64,000 nucleotides of DNA from Clostridium sp. (GCA_023663805.1 JAMPGR010000001.1:1-64000); one strand, 5' to 3'. Shown: positions 1-9,649, numbered from the stretch's first letter. Program-made: numbers and translations. Notes: generated by a model not told the origin, from the letters alone.

Positions 1-21
1 AGTTAATTGGGGTTGATTTTG

Positions 22-108
22 CGGAGAGGACGAGATTCGAACTCGTGGTAGGATTGCTCCTACGTCAGTTTAGCAAACTGGTGGTTTCAGCCACTCACCC
101 ACCTCTCC
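22..108 (-). tRNA. tRNA-Ser (anticodon GCU)
   Basis: Read on the minus strand, this 87-nt segment folds as a class II tRNA. The acceptor arms GGAGAGG (108-102) and CCTCTCC (29-23) pair perfectly, with discriminator G at 22. The TPsiC arm carries GTTCGAATC, the variable arm is long as expected for serine, and the anticodon loop TTGCTAA puts GCT at 74-72, which reads AGC/AGU codons. The 3' CCA is not encoded (the DNA continues GCAAAA), so it must be added after transcription. Confidence 0.96.
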
Positions 109-147
109 TTTCTTGATTAAGAATAGTGTCGGTCCGTTTTGTGAGTG

Positions 148-179
148 CAAAGTTAGGGGTTATTTTTGATTCTGCCAAA
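148..179 (-). promoter_or_regulatory. Promoter of tRNA-Ser
   Basis: On the minus strand TTTG (179-176) is followed after 20 bp by TAACTTTG (155-148), which matches the Bacteroidetes primary sigma consensus TTTG-N19/21-TAnnTTTG. The tRNA 5' end lies 40 bp downstream. This is a sequence match only. Confidence 0.7.
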
Positions 180-215
180 TTTTTTGGCGAGAATTTTTCG
201 AACTTCTACACGAAT

Positions 216-260
216 AAAAAGGCGGGGAATGCCGACCACTGTGGTTGGCATCCCCCGCCG
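216..260 (-). terminator. Rho-independent terminator of the left operon
   Basis: A long hairpin built from GGCGGGG and CCCCGCC arms, with an inner stem of ATGCC and the CCAC/GTGG pair, is followed on the minus strand by TTTTTATT. It sits 30 bp after the stop codon of the secreted repeat protein and ends the three-gene minus-strand operon. Confidence 0.88.
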
Positions 261-289
261 GGATGTTTAACTAATTAAAGGCTTTTACC

Positions 290-2851
290 TTATCTGACGT
301 AGATTTTCGTAACGGTCTGGCCGTTGCGACGCAGATAAATTCCGGGAAGTACGTTGTCGGAATTGACCTTTACGCCCTGAAGGTTGTAGATCTCGACGCC
401 GTTTTCGAGATCGCTGACGATTGTGTCTATCGATGTGAAGGTCTCGAATTCGGCAGAAACGGTCGTGTTGGCAGTCATGACGAAGGTGTTGCCGTCGAGA
501 GGTTCACCGTTGACGAGGATCGACACAAGACGATAGCCTTCGGCAGCAGTAGCAATGACTGTCAGTTCGGTGTTTTCTTCGACCGGGCTTCCGTTTTCGA
601 CAGATTCTTCACCGTTAAATACCTCGATGGTTCCGTTTTCGGCCTCGGCAATAGTGAGGAGGTATGTGACGGGGGGAATTTCGGCGAATACAGCAGAGAT
701 TTCGGTTTCGGCAGTCAGGGTGAAGGTGTTCCCCTCGATCGGTTCGCCGTTGACGAGGATCGATTCGAGCTGGTAACCTTCGGCAGGAGTTGCGACGACG
801 GTCAGTTCGGTGTTCTCTTCGAGTTCGGCTCCGGATTCGACAGCCTCTTCGCCGTTAAAGATCTCGAGAGTGCCATTCTCGACCTCGGCGACTGTTACGG
901 TATAGGTCGGAACCGGAGTGACTTCCCCAGCGAACGCGAGATCGATTTCCGACAGTCCGAAGAAGCAGCCGTTATTGTTTGCACCCTTGGTTACGGTAAT
1001 GGTCAGAGTCATCGGCGAGGTTGTTGTCGTCATTGCCCCGGAGGGTTCGACAGTCCAGACCTTAAAGCGGCTCCAGGAACCTTCGTTGACCCCTTTCGCG
1101 ATATCGATATTCTCGAGTTTGCCGAAGATATTATCGTTGGTTTTGACTTCAACATTGAATTCGCGTGGAGCCGCACCATCGGCACCCTGATATTCACCCG
1201 CCATGTTAAGGGCATGAATATTAAGTCCAATCGTTTCGATTCCGAGACCTTCGGGCAGGCCGTTGACCTCGAATACCATAACGATTGTCGGGGAGGTGTT
1301 GCCGTTGACATCCGGGCAAATGATTTCGCTGCTGATATCGTGGCCGGCGGTTTTGAAGTTGTGGCTTGTGGAAATCATTCGGGCGGTGATACCCTCGACG
1401 TTCGTGGCGACGGTTACAGTTTCGGCGGTAGCGCCGGTTCGGTTGACCTTCATATTGAGAGCATCGATATCGGTTACGACCGGAGTTTCGATCTTGGAGA
1501 ATATAGCAGATATCTCGGTGTCGGCTGTCAAAGCGAAGGTGTTCACTTCGATCGGCTCACCGTTGACGAGGATCGACTCGAGCTGGTAGCCTTCGGCGGG
1601 GGTTGCGACGACGGTCAGTTCGGTCTCTTCGACTATCGCGCTTCCGGATTCGACGGCTTCTTCGCCGTTATAGACAGCGACTGTTCCGTTTTCGGTTTCA
1701 GCGATTGTCACGGTGTAGGTTACCGGGGGGATTTCGGAGAATGTAGCGGAGACCTCGGTGTCGGCAGTCAGACCGAAGGTGTTCCCTTCGAGCGGTTCGC
1801 CATTGACGAGGATCGACTCGAGCTGGTAGCCTTCGGCGGGGGTTGCGACGACGGTCAGTTCGGTCTCTTCGACTATCGCGCTTCCGGATTCGACGGCTTC
1901 TTCGCCGTTATAGACAGCGACTGTTCCGTTTTCGGTTTCAGCGATTGTCACGGTGTAGGTTACCGGGGGGATTTCGGAGAATGTAGCGGAGACCTCGGTG
2001 TCGGCAGTCAGAGCGAACGTGTTCCCTTCGAGTGGCTCGCCGTTGACGAGGATCGACTCGAGCTGATAGCCCTCGGCGGGGGTTGCGACGACGGTCAGAG
2101 AGGTATTCTCTTCGAGTTCGGCTCCGGATTCGACAGTCTCTTCGCCGTTATAGACAGCGACAGTTCCGTTTTCAGTTTCGGCAACGGTCACGGTATAGGT
2201 CGGAATTACGACAACTTCGCGCGACAGATTGAGTTGGATTTCGGAGAGGCCGAAGAAGCAGCCACCGTTGGTTGTGCCCTTTGTAGCGGTAATCGTCAGA
2301 GTCATTGGCGAGGAAGTAGTCACCGCAGGATCATTACTTCCGGCGAAATTCCATACTTTATGACGTCCGCCGGTCGGGTTGACGCCGGCTGCGATGTCGA
2401 TATTCTCGAGTTTGCCGACAAACGCATCGTTAGCCTTGACCTCTACATTGAACTGTCGTGTAGCAGCCCCGGTTGCATCCTGATACTCACCGCTCGCATT
2501 AAGTGCGTGGATATCGAGTCCGACCGATTCGATTGTCATTCCTTCCGATAAGCCCTCGACTTCGAAAACCATGACGATAGTCGGGTTGGTGTTTGCATTG
2601 ACGTTCGGGCAGACGATACTGCCCGAAACGTTCGTACCGGAGGTTTTGAAATCGTGGCTTGTGGAAACCATTCTGGCAGTTACGCCTTCGATGTTTGTGC
2701 TGACGGTGACAGAACCGACATTCGCGCCCGTCCGATTTACAGACAGAACGGCTGTCTGAGTCTCAACGTCGTTCATAACAGCATTGAGGCCGGCCATCGA
2801 GTAGACAGACAACACCAGTGCCATCAGGATAAGAAGTAGATTTTTCTTCAT
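290..2851 (-). CDS. Secreted multi-repeat protein with T9SS-type C-terminal domain
   Basis: An 853-residue exported protein of unknown function. A signal peptide (about residues 1-22) precedes a domain of about 190 residues (22-210) that starts with an NRTG motif and ends CFFGLSEIQLNL. Three repeats of about 80 residues follow (218-456), each with YTVT.AE.ENGTV, ATPAEGYQLESILVNGEP and a closing VSA.FSE; these resemble divergent InlB B-repeat-like modules. A second copy of the first domain follows (about 462-650), then two more repeats (655-805). The last 45 residues (GVEIYNLQGVKV, GIYLRRNGQ, KIYVR) look like a type IX secretion sorting domain, so export to the cell surface is likely. It is the last gene of an operon with a sulfatase and another protein carrying the same N-terminal domain. 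Binding of glycans or of the cell surface is plausible but not shown. Confidence 0.85.
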   Translation of the reverse strand: MKKNLLLILMALVLSVYSMAGLNAVMNDVETQTAVLSVNRTGANVGSVTVSTNIEGVTARMVSTSHDFKTSGTNVSGSIVCPNVNANTNPTIVMVFEVEGLSEGMTIESVGLDIHALNASGEYQDATGAATRQFNVEVKANDAFVGKLENIDIAAGVNPTGGRHKVWNFAGSNDPAVTTSSPMTLTITATKGTTNGGCFFGLSEIQLNLSREVVVIPTYTVTVAETENGTVAVYNGEETVESGAELEENTSLTVVATPAEGYQLESILVNGEPLEGNTFALTADTEVSATFSEIPPVTYTVTIAETENGTVAVYNGEEAVESGSAIVEETELTVVATPAEGYQLESILVNGEPLEGNTFGLTADTEVSATFSEIPPVTYTVTIAETENGTVAVYNGEEAVESGSAIVEETELTVVATPAEGYQLESILVNGEPIEVNTFALTADTEISAIFSKIETPVVTDIDALNMKVNRTGATAETVTVATNVEGITARMISTSHNFKTAGHDISSEIICPDVNGNTSPTIVMVFEVNGLPEGLGIETIGLNIHALNMAGEYQGADGAAPREFNVEVKTNDNIFGKLENIDIAKGVNEGSWSRFKVWTVEPSGAMTTTTSPMTLTITVTKGANNNGCFFGLSEIDLAFAGEVTPVPTYTVTVAEVENGTLEIFNGEEAVESGAELEENTELTVVATPAEGYQLESILVNGEPIEGNTFTLTAETEISAVFAEIPPVTYLLTIAEAENGTIEVFNGEESVENGSPVEENTELTVIATAAEGYRLVSILVNGEPLDGNTFVMTANTTVSAEFETFTSIDTIVSDLENGVEIYNLQGVKVNSDNVLPGIYLRRNGQTVTKIYVR
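1484..2200 (-). repeat. Three tandem 240-bp coding repeats
   Basis: Three head-to-tail units of about 240 bp (80 codons) encode repeats R1-R3 of the secreted protein. The middle and last units are nearly identical at the DNA level: the stretches beginning near 1570 and 1810 agree base for base over roughly 200 bp. This suggests recent duplication or gene conversion and potential for copy-number change by recombination. Confidence 0.85.
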
Positions 2852-2872
2852 ATTGATGAATTATTTAGATGA

Positions 2873-4408
2873 TTAGGGTATTGTTACGTTAAAAAGCGAA
2901 CTGGGAGTATGGGCTTCGCGGCATATTGTCTTCAGTTCGCCGACAATATCGGGATATAGCGACGAGATGTCGTTGTCTTCGTGGATATCTGTCGCGAGAT
3001 CATAGAGGCGGCACACGCCGTTCTGGACAACGAGTTTCCAGTCACCCTTTCGGACACCGAGCATGTTTGTTTCGTGGAACTCCCAGTAGAGATAGTCATG
3101 CTTGGGCTGGTTCGCATCGCCCGTCAGGGTCGGATAGATCGAGATTCCGTCGAACCAGTCGTTTTCGAGACTCGTATTGCGGTAGCGTTCCTCGTAGTTT
3201 TCGATACCGGCGATATCGCAGAATGTCGCCATCAGGTCATAGAATGCGAACTGATGGTCATTGTCGACACCGGCAGCAACCCGCCCGGGCCAGCGTACGA
3301 TAAAGGGGATACGGATGCCCCCCTCGTAGGTCGATCGCTTCAGACCCTGGAGGAGACCGTCGCGGTTGAAGAAAGGCTGGTCTGCCCCACCCTCTTCGTG
3401 GGGACCGTTGTCGGATGTGAAGATTACGACGGTGTTATCGTCGAGACCCTTCTCCTTCAGTTTCTCGAGAATTTCGCCGACCTGCGCGTCGAGACGCGTT
3501 ATCATTCCGGCAAACTGGGCGTGGGCGTGATCGGTCGGGTTGTATCTGGAACCCTGGTCACCGCCGTAGGTTTTCTCCTCGCATTCACAGAATTTATCCT
3601 TATATGCCCTGTAGATTTCGTCATCGGGCTGGGCGAGTTCGGCGTGGGGTAGCGTATAGGTGAAGATACCGAGGAAAGGCTGGTCAGCCGACTGTTTGTC
3701 GAGCCATTCGAGCGCCTTTTGATGGATCAGATCGGCCGAATACTGCTCGCGGTTCAGGTAGTCCTGACCGTACATCGTGTGCTGGATATTCTGGTCGAGG
3801 ACAACGCGGCTGACACCCTCGTCGCCACGCGAGCGACTGTATTCGTTCAGAAAATTAGGATAGTAGAGATGAGCCTGGAACTGACAGATATATCCGTAGT
3901 ATTCGTCGATACCGCGTTTGTCGGGTGTCGAGGCGGAGCCTTCGTAGCCGCCGGCCCATTTTCCGAACATACCGGTCGTATATCCATTGTCGCGGAAAAT
4001 CTCGGGAATAATGACATGGTCTGTCGAATAAGGTTCCTGACCGACGACCGAGTAATCGGAGTTGGAGCCATATCGAACCGTTCCGGAGTTACGCCAGTAT
4101 TCCCGGTTGCCGCGGACATGGGTGTGGCCCGAATGCTGTCCGGTCATGAATGTCGCGCGCGAAGGAGCAGAGACCGGACTTCCGGCATAAGCCTGGGTGA
4201 ACCGCATACCTTCGCTTGCCATACGGTCGATATTCGGAGTGGCAATCAGTTTCTGGCCGTAGCAACCGAGGTCGCCGTAGCCCATATCGTCACACATTAT
4301 ATAGATTATATTGGGTCGGTCCGAGGTCTGGGCCTGGGCCTGACCGACTGCTGCACCGGCGAGCGTCGAAACCGTACCGATTCCGCAGAATAAGAATTTG
4401 CTGTTCAT
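2873..4408 (-). CDS. Secreted serine-type sulfatase (arylsulfatase family S1)
   Basis: A 511-residue sulfatase that would hydrolyse sulfate esters, probably on sulfated host glycans. A signal peptide (about 1-27) precedes the N-terminal metal-binding motif with adjacent Asp residues (D40, D41, in MCDDMGYGDLG). The modification motif is S80-A-P-S-R84, followed by ATFMTG, so the catalytic formylglycine would be made from serine. In this family that requires an anaerobic sulfatase-maturing radical SAM enzyme, which is not in this window. A second metal-site motif, TSDNGPHEEGG, lies in the middle of the protein. Length is normal for the family. It lies 21 bp upstream of the repeat-protein gene and 28 bp downstream of the other large secreted-protein gene, so the three are probably cotranscribed. 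The exact substrate cannot be read from the sequence. Confidence 0.93.
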   Translation of the reverse strand: MNSKFLFCGIGTVSTLAGAAVGQAQAQTSDRPNIIYIMCDDMGYGDLGCYGQKLIATPNIDRMASEGMRFTQAYAGSPVSAPSRATFMTGQHSGHTHVRGNREYWRNSGTVRYGSNSDYSVVGQEPYSTDHVIIPEIFRDNGYTTGMFGKWAGGYEGSASTPDKRGIDEYYGYICQFQAHLYYPNFLNEYSRSRGDEGVSRVVLDQNIQHTMYGQDYLNREQYSADLIHQKALEWLDKQSADQPFLGIFTYTLPHAELAQPDDEIYRAYKDKFCECEEKTYGGDQGSRYNPTDHAHAQFAGMITRLDAQVGEILEKLKEKGLDDNTVVIFTSDNGPHEEGGADQPFFNRDGLLQGLKRSTYEGGIRIPFIVRWPGRVAAGVDNDHQFAFYDLMATFCDIAGIENYEERYRNTSLENDWFDGISIYPTLTGDANQPKHDYLYWEFHETNMLGVRKGDWKLVVQNGVCRLYDLATDIHEDNDISSLYPDIVGELKTICREAHTPSSLFNVTIP

Positions 4409-4436
4409 ATCTTGATCAGGAGATAGTGTGAGAGAA

Positions 4437-6824
4437 TCATTTCAGTAGAACTTTTGCGGTCGAAGCACCGTGTTCGGTCAGAACCTTCGCGATATAAATA
4501 CCGTCAGGAAGACCCGAGAGATCAACAGACGAAACCCCGCGAAGATTGACAACGAGTTCGCCATCGGTCGAGAATAGAAAGACTGCTTTCGGTTCGGAGT
4601 CAGATATGACCATCAGTTTACGGCGGTCAATAACGACGGTTGTCGAAGAGTCGGACTGGTCAAACCGGAGCGGACCGATGCCGACGGTCTCGAGGTTCGG
4701 CGAGAAAACGGCTGTAAGAGTATGCTGTTTTACTGAAGGAGCAGCCTCGCAAACGGGAGAAACCGAATAGAATCGGTCATCTTCTTTCCAGCAGATGAAA
4801 ACAGCCGTGCCGTATGCGGTTGCCGACGCGGTTTGGGTCGAAGCATTATAGACCGCTTTGCCACGATTCGGGGCGTTGACCTTGACAACCGGATTAACAA
4901 GATCAGATTCAACCGGATCATAGTTAACAAACAAATCGAGGACCTGGCCTGCAACATCATCGTCCGCCTCGGTCAGTCCGTTCGAAGTCAGACGGATTCT
5001 CATGCGAGATTCGCCGGGGATAGCCGTCTCCGGAACAGCGACTATTGTCGAGACCGACGCAGAATTTTCGAGGATTTTCATCGTTTCGAAATATCCGTCC
5101 CGGTCCCAGTCGAAGTATATTATAAGGAGGTCTGACTGAGACGGTTCGGAATTAAGGGTTATATTGACGGCGAATTCGCCTTCACCGATTTCCGCGCGGT
5201 CACGGCTGAGCATCGTGTAGCGGTGTGAGGGCCGGCTGGCAAGGGGATATGTCAGTTCGCCTCCCGATAGGGAAGCCATCGGATAACGGAAACCGCTGAT
5301 CCCGTCGCGGTCGGAGTCGATTGTCACAGACGTGACATAGTTCGAGCCGAGCGAACCGCAGGGCATTGTATAGATCTGGGACTTCAGGGCGAACGCGCTC
5401 AGGTCGCGGAATCCGGCGAAACTAAATTCGTCGAACCCCTCGACCTCGAGTCGAGCGCCGTCGGAGTCGGTCAGAGTGTACAGCACACCAACTTCGGCTT
5501 TCGAGACAACAAAGCGGCGACCATCGAAAGCAGCCTGGCCGCTACCGGAGGGGACAACCAGATAACCACCAGCCGCATTTGCTGTTCCGACGAAGTACCA
5601 TTTCTGGCTTTCGTCGGCCTTACGGTCGGCCCAGTCCAGAGAATGGGTAAGCATCTGGCCTTCGGAATTCTTTATGTAGTAGAAATAGACAGGGTCGCCA
5701 ATTTCAGAAGCCGGAGTGAACGGACGGTCTTCGTAAGGCACGAGGGTCCAGTATGAGCCCGGACATGTTTCGCTCGCGCTATTTGTCCGCCAGGTTATGA
5801 TGTCAGAACTTGCTCCGTCCTTGTTAAGCGCACGGGTAGAGTTTTCAGTATTGTATCCGGCGCAGTCGGTCGACGAAAGCCAGACACAGCCCTTTATTTC
5901 CGAAGATGTCGACGAAGTGTGTCCGATGTAGTATTCAACGGGGGTTTCCGAAGCCTGGATTTTCGATGAAGAGGAGGGGGTCATATTGCACGATCCCATA
6001 TACATGCCGGTCGAATGGTTCTTCAGATAGTAACAGTTTTCGTTATCTGTCGGGATCAGTTCCCAGAAGCAGGAGGCTGATTCGGACATCTCGCCGACGA
6101 CGAATTTCGAACCGCTCTGGCGGATATAATCCGAGGTATTGGCCTTCCATTTCAGGAGCCATAACGAACCGTCTGACGGCAGTTCCGGTTTGGGATCGGG
6201 GTCGACAACAGATCCCCCGGAGCCCTCGCCCGGGTTCAGTCTGATCGAACTGAGGCCGAAAAAGCATCCGACATTGGCTGTACCGGCCGTAACAGTCACT
6301 TCGATAGTCAGCGGCGATGTTGCCTGGACCGGGTTGTCAGTCGGGATATTCCATAACTTATGACGCTCGGAAGAACCGGAGTTGACTCCGGCAGCGATGT
6401 CGACATCTCGAAGCAATCCGAATTCGCTGTCGTTCAATGCGACCGAGACATTCCAGAGACGATCTTTACCGTCGCCATGATCCTGGTATCCGTTGGATCC
6501 GTTCAGAGCGTGGATATCGAGATCGACACTTCCGATTGTATAATCCCCGGGGAGACCGTTGACAACGAATTCGAGCACAATGGTCGGATTTGACGTAGCA
6601 TTTACGTTAGGACACAGTATCGATGAGGTGACCGAACCGGCAGTCCCCTTCATCGGAGTATTGACCGACAGGAGGGTTGCGGTCACTCCGGATTCGCCGG
6701 AAGCCGTAATTGTAACGGAAGGGGCGTCCGTTCCGGTTCGATTGAAAGTCAGTTCAACCGGATTGGCCGCAATCGCATTCATAGCCAAAGCGAGAACCGT
6801 CAATGCGAAGCAGTATTTCAGCAT
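4437..6824 (-). CDS. Secreted multidomain protein with NRTG domain and T9SS-type C terminus
   Basis: A 795-residue exported protein of unknown function, first gene of the left operon. After a signal peptide (about 1-20) comes a third copy of the NRTG-type domain seen twice in the protein at 290-2851 (about residues 21-200; shared blocks include CPNVNA..NPTIV, DIHALN and CFFGLS). The middle (about 215-470) has Trp-rich segments such as DGSLWLLKWK and SYWTLVPYED that recall ricin-type beta-trefoil or similar carbohydrate-binding folds. Residues about 540-650 (FDWDRDGYFE, IPGESRMRIRLT) resemble GEVED-type beta-sandwich domains. The C terminus (GIYIAKVLTEHG, KVLLK) is typical of T9SS sorting domains. 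No catalytic motif was recognised. A role as a surface or secreted glycan-binding partner of the sulfatase is an inference. Confidence 0.82.
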   Translation of the reverse strand: MLKYCFALTVLALAMNAIAANPVELTFNRTGTDAPSVTITASGESGVTATLLSVNTPMKGTAGSVTSSILCPNVNATSNPTIVLEFVVNGLPGDYTIGSVDLDIHALNGSNGYQDHGDGKDRLWNVSVALNDSEFGLLRDVDIAAGVNSGSSERHKLWNIPTDNPVQATSPLTIEVTVTAGTANVGCFFGLSSIRLNPGEGSGGSVVDPDPKPELPSDGSLWLLKWKANTSDYIRQSGSKFVVGEMSESASCFWELIPTDNENCYYLKNHSTGMYMGSCNMTPSSSSKIQASETPVEYYIGHTSSTSSEIKGCVWLSSTDCAGYNTENSTRALNKDGASSDIITWRTNSASETCPGSYWTLVPYEDRPFTPASEIGDPVYFYYIKNSEGQMLTHSLDWADRKADESQKWYFVGTANAAGGYLVVPSGSGQAAFDGRRFVVSKAEVGVLYTLTDSDGARLEVEGFDEFSFAGFRDLSAFALKSQIYTMPCGSLGSNYVTSVTIDSDRDGISGFRYPMASLSGGELTYPLASRPSHRYTMLSRDRAEIGEGEFAVNITLNSEPSQSDLLIIYFDWDRDGYFETMKILENSASVSTIVAVPETAIPGESRMRIRLTSNGLTEADDDVAGQVLDLFVNYDPVESDLVNPVVKVNAPNRGKAVYNASTQTASATAYGTAVFICWKEDDRFYSVSPVCEAAPSVKQHTLTAVFSPNLETVGIGPLRFDQSDSSTTVVIDRRKLMVISDSEPKAVFLFSTDGELVVNLRGVSSVDLSGLPDGIYIAKVLTEHGASTAKVLLK

Positions 6825-6867
6825 ATTAAAAATCAGAAGGTTAGATTATTTGATTTCAAAAAAGGCT

Positions 6868-6894
6868 TAAGTAACTCTTGGCAAGAGTTACTTA
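6868..6894. promoter_or_regulatory. 27-bp palindrome, candidate operator 1
   Basis: The half site TAAGTAACTCTTG and its exact reverse complement are separated by a single central base (6881), giving 13 bp of perfect dyad symmetry per side. It lies just downstream of the minus-strand promoter box at 6902-6909, about where the transcript should begin, which is a position where a repressor would block transcription. As RNA it could also form a leader hairpin. Confidence 0.75.
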
Positions 6895-6901
6895 TTTGAG
6901 G

Positions 6902-6931
6902 CAAAATTAATCATTTTTTATTGAATATCAA
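6902..6931 (-). promoter_or_regulatory. Promoter of the sulfatase operon
   Basis: On the minus strand TAATTTTG (6909-6902) matches the Bacteroidetes -7 box, and a TTG (6931-6929) stands 19 bp upstream as a partial -33 element. The first gene starts at 6824, about 75 bp downstream. Confidence 0.55.
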
Positions 6932-7031
6932 TTCAGAACTGAAGAAAATTTTAGTGTTAAATCCCAGGCTCTTCTGATGACGTTTGAAATCTCGAGATGT
7001 TACACGCGGATACCCAACGCTTTACGGCAAA

Positions 7032-7058
7032 TAAGTAACTCATGCCAAGAGTTACTTA
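7032..7058. promoter_or_regulatory. 27-bp palindrome, candidate operator 2
   Basis: The half site TAAGTAACTCATG faces CAAGAGTTACTTA around a central C at 7045, with one mismatched pair (7042/7048). It equals the reverse complement of the site at 6868-6894 except for one base. The two centres are 164 bp apart in the divergent intergenic region upstream of mltG. The 332 bp between 6825 and 7156 hold these two sites and the divergent promoters; I see no further gene there. Confidence 0.72.
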
Positions 7059-7128
7059 CGAAAGACCCTGTCGACAGGACCGATACGGGGTATATGACCG
7101 GGAGTATGTCGTTTTCGAAAATTATGCT

Positions 7129-7136
7129 TAATTTTG
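7129..7136 (+). promoter_or_regulatory. -7 box of the mltG promoter
   Basis: TAATTTTG fits the Bacteroidetes -7 consensus 20 bp upstream of the chosen mltG start codon. No convincing -33 TTTG is visible at the right distance. Confidence 0.45.
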
Positions 7137-7156
7137 CATTGAGAAACCGAACGATA

Positions 7157-8221
7157 ATGGCTCAAGACAAATCGAAGAAGAAAAAGAAAAAGAAGGAGAA
7201 GCACGGCTGGTTCTACAACCACCCGATTGCGACGCTGTTCGTCTCGCTCTGTGTCGTAGCCGTCGCGGCCTTCTGGATTCTTTTCGGGTTCAGCGGCTAC
7301 AGCGGCGAGAGGCAGTGGCTCTACGTCCAGCCGGGGGCGACGAACGCCTCGCTGCGCGATTCGCTGAAGTCACACCTCGGGATGATCGCCGGAAACCGGA
7401 CGTATCTGCTCTGGCGGTTGCAGAAGGGCAAAATCGACCGCGCCCGCGGAATGTACCTGATTGAAAACGGAACGCGTGCGCTCCAGTTAAGCCGCCGCCT
7501 GACCTCGGGACGCCAGTCACCAATTCGACTGTCGTTCAACGGCTACCGGACAATCGATCAGACCGCCCGGAGAATCGCCTCGCAGATGGAATTCAGCGAC
7601 TCGGCCTTTCTCGAGGCTTGCGACGAAATCCTCGCTCCGGCTGGATTCAAACCCGAAGAATATCCGGCGGCGATTATCCCCGACACATATGAATTCTACA
7701 TAACCGACCCGGCCGAAAAGGTTGTCCGCCGTCTGCTCGACGAGCGGAACCGGTTCTGGGACGACGAGCGCGTCGCCAAGGCCCACGCTCTCGGGCTGAC
7801 GCCGGTAGAGGTCGCGACGATTGCCTCAATCGCCGAAGAGGAGACAGCCAAGGCAGACGAACGGCCGAAGATCGCCCGTCTATATATGAACCGGGTCAAA
7901 AGGGGGATGCGGCTTCAGGCCGACCCTACTGTCAAATTCGGACTGAAAGATTTCGCGGCGCGGCGCGTCACCCTCGATATGGTCCGCACGCCGTCGCCAT
8001 ATAACACCTATCTGAACGACGGACTTCCCCCCGGCCCGATACGCGTCGCCGAACGGCGCACGCTCGACGGGGTCCTCAACGCGCCCTCCCACTCCTATAT
8101 TTATATGTGTGCGAAATCAGACTTCACGGGTTACCACGACTTCAGTTCCGACTACGCGACCCATCAGGCGAACGCCGCCCGATACCATAAAGAACTGAAC
8201 AAACGGAACATCAAGCGATAG
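7157..8221 (+). CDS. mltG: Endolytic murein transglycosylase MltG (YceG-like)
   Basis: A 354-residue inner-membrane enzyme that cleaves nascent peptidoglycan glycan strands internally and so influences strand length. A Lys-rich cytoplasmic start (DKSKKKKKKKEK) and one membrane segment (about residues 23-45) precede a YceG domain. The active-site segment ASIAEEETA contains the presumed catalytic glutamate E227, and further family motifs are PDTYEFY, LQADPTV and PSPYNTY..GLPPGPI. I chose the ATG at 7157 because it gives the usual short basic tail and lies just after the promoter; the open frame runs back to 6977, but that extension crosses the promoter and operator 2. It probably heads a run with the DUF2007 gene, tsaD and cinA. 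Confidence 0.93.
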   Translation: MAQDKSKKKKKKKEKHGWFYNHPIATLFVSLCVVAVAAFWILFGFSGYSGERQWLYVQPGATNASLRDSLKSHLGMIAGNRTYLLWRLQKGKIDRARGMYLIENGTRALQLSRRLTSGRQSPIRLSFNGYRTIDQTARRIASQMEFSDSAFLEACDEILAPAGFKPEEYPAAIIPDTYEFYITDPAEKVVRRLLDERNRFWDDERVAKAHALGLTPVEVATIASIAEEETAKADERPKIARLYMNRVKRGMRLQADPTVKFGLKDFAARRVTLDMVRTPSPYNTYLNDGLPPGPIRVAERRTLDGVLNAPSHSYIYMCAKSDFTGYHDFSSDYATHQANAARYHKELNKRNIKR

Positions 8222-8265
8222 GAACTTGTTAGAGAAGAATAACCCTCTAAATTAACGAACAGATT

Positions 8266-8588
8266 ATGGCTAACCATTTCTCCCTCCCCCCTACAGATCT
8301 TGTCGAAGAGAACAAAGCGCAGACTTTCGATGACGAAAACGACCAGTGGGAAGTTGTCACGGTCTTCGACAACGAGATAGACGCGACAATCGCCAGCGGC
8401 GCCCTCGAAAACGAAGGAATCGCCTCGATGCTGACGAACCAGACGTTCAGTTCTGTCCTGCCGGTCGGTTTCAATTCGATCGGCGGCGTCAGACTCTGGG
8501 TCAGACACGCCGATGCCGACCGTGCGCTGTCGATTCTGCGCCGCAACGACAGGGGAGATGGCGGGCCGCGAACCAATCATAGCGATAA

Positions 8589-8592
<4 letters not shown>
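8266..8592 (+). CDS. DUF2007 family protein
   Basis: A small cytoplasmic protein of 108 residues matching the DUF2007 family (putative prokaryotic signal transducing protein). The core WEVVTVFDNEIDA..ASGALENEGI..ML, then GGVRLWV..ADADRALSIL, is typical of the family, whose biochemical role is not established. Its stop codon overlaps the tsaD start (ATGA at 8589-8592), which indicates translational coupling. It has no signal peptide or membrane segment. Confidence 0.85.
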
Positions 8593-9623
<1,031 letters not shown>

Positions 9624-9649
9624 GAACCCTTCAACCGAACCAACAGAAA

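Noticed and set aside
1484..2200. Tandem repeats as a CRISPR array
   Set aside because: The units are 240 bp, coding and contiguous without spacers.
1214..2551. Open frame of 445 codons on the plus strand opposite the repeat protein
   Set aside because: Its repeats (Gly, Asp and Phe rich) are the antisense reading of the tandem repeats in the secreted protein; no promoter, no family resemblance.
6977..7156. N-terminal extension of MltG by 60 residues
   Set aside because: It crosses operator 2 and the promoter box and would put polar sequence before the usual short basic tail and membrane segment.
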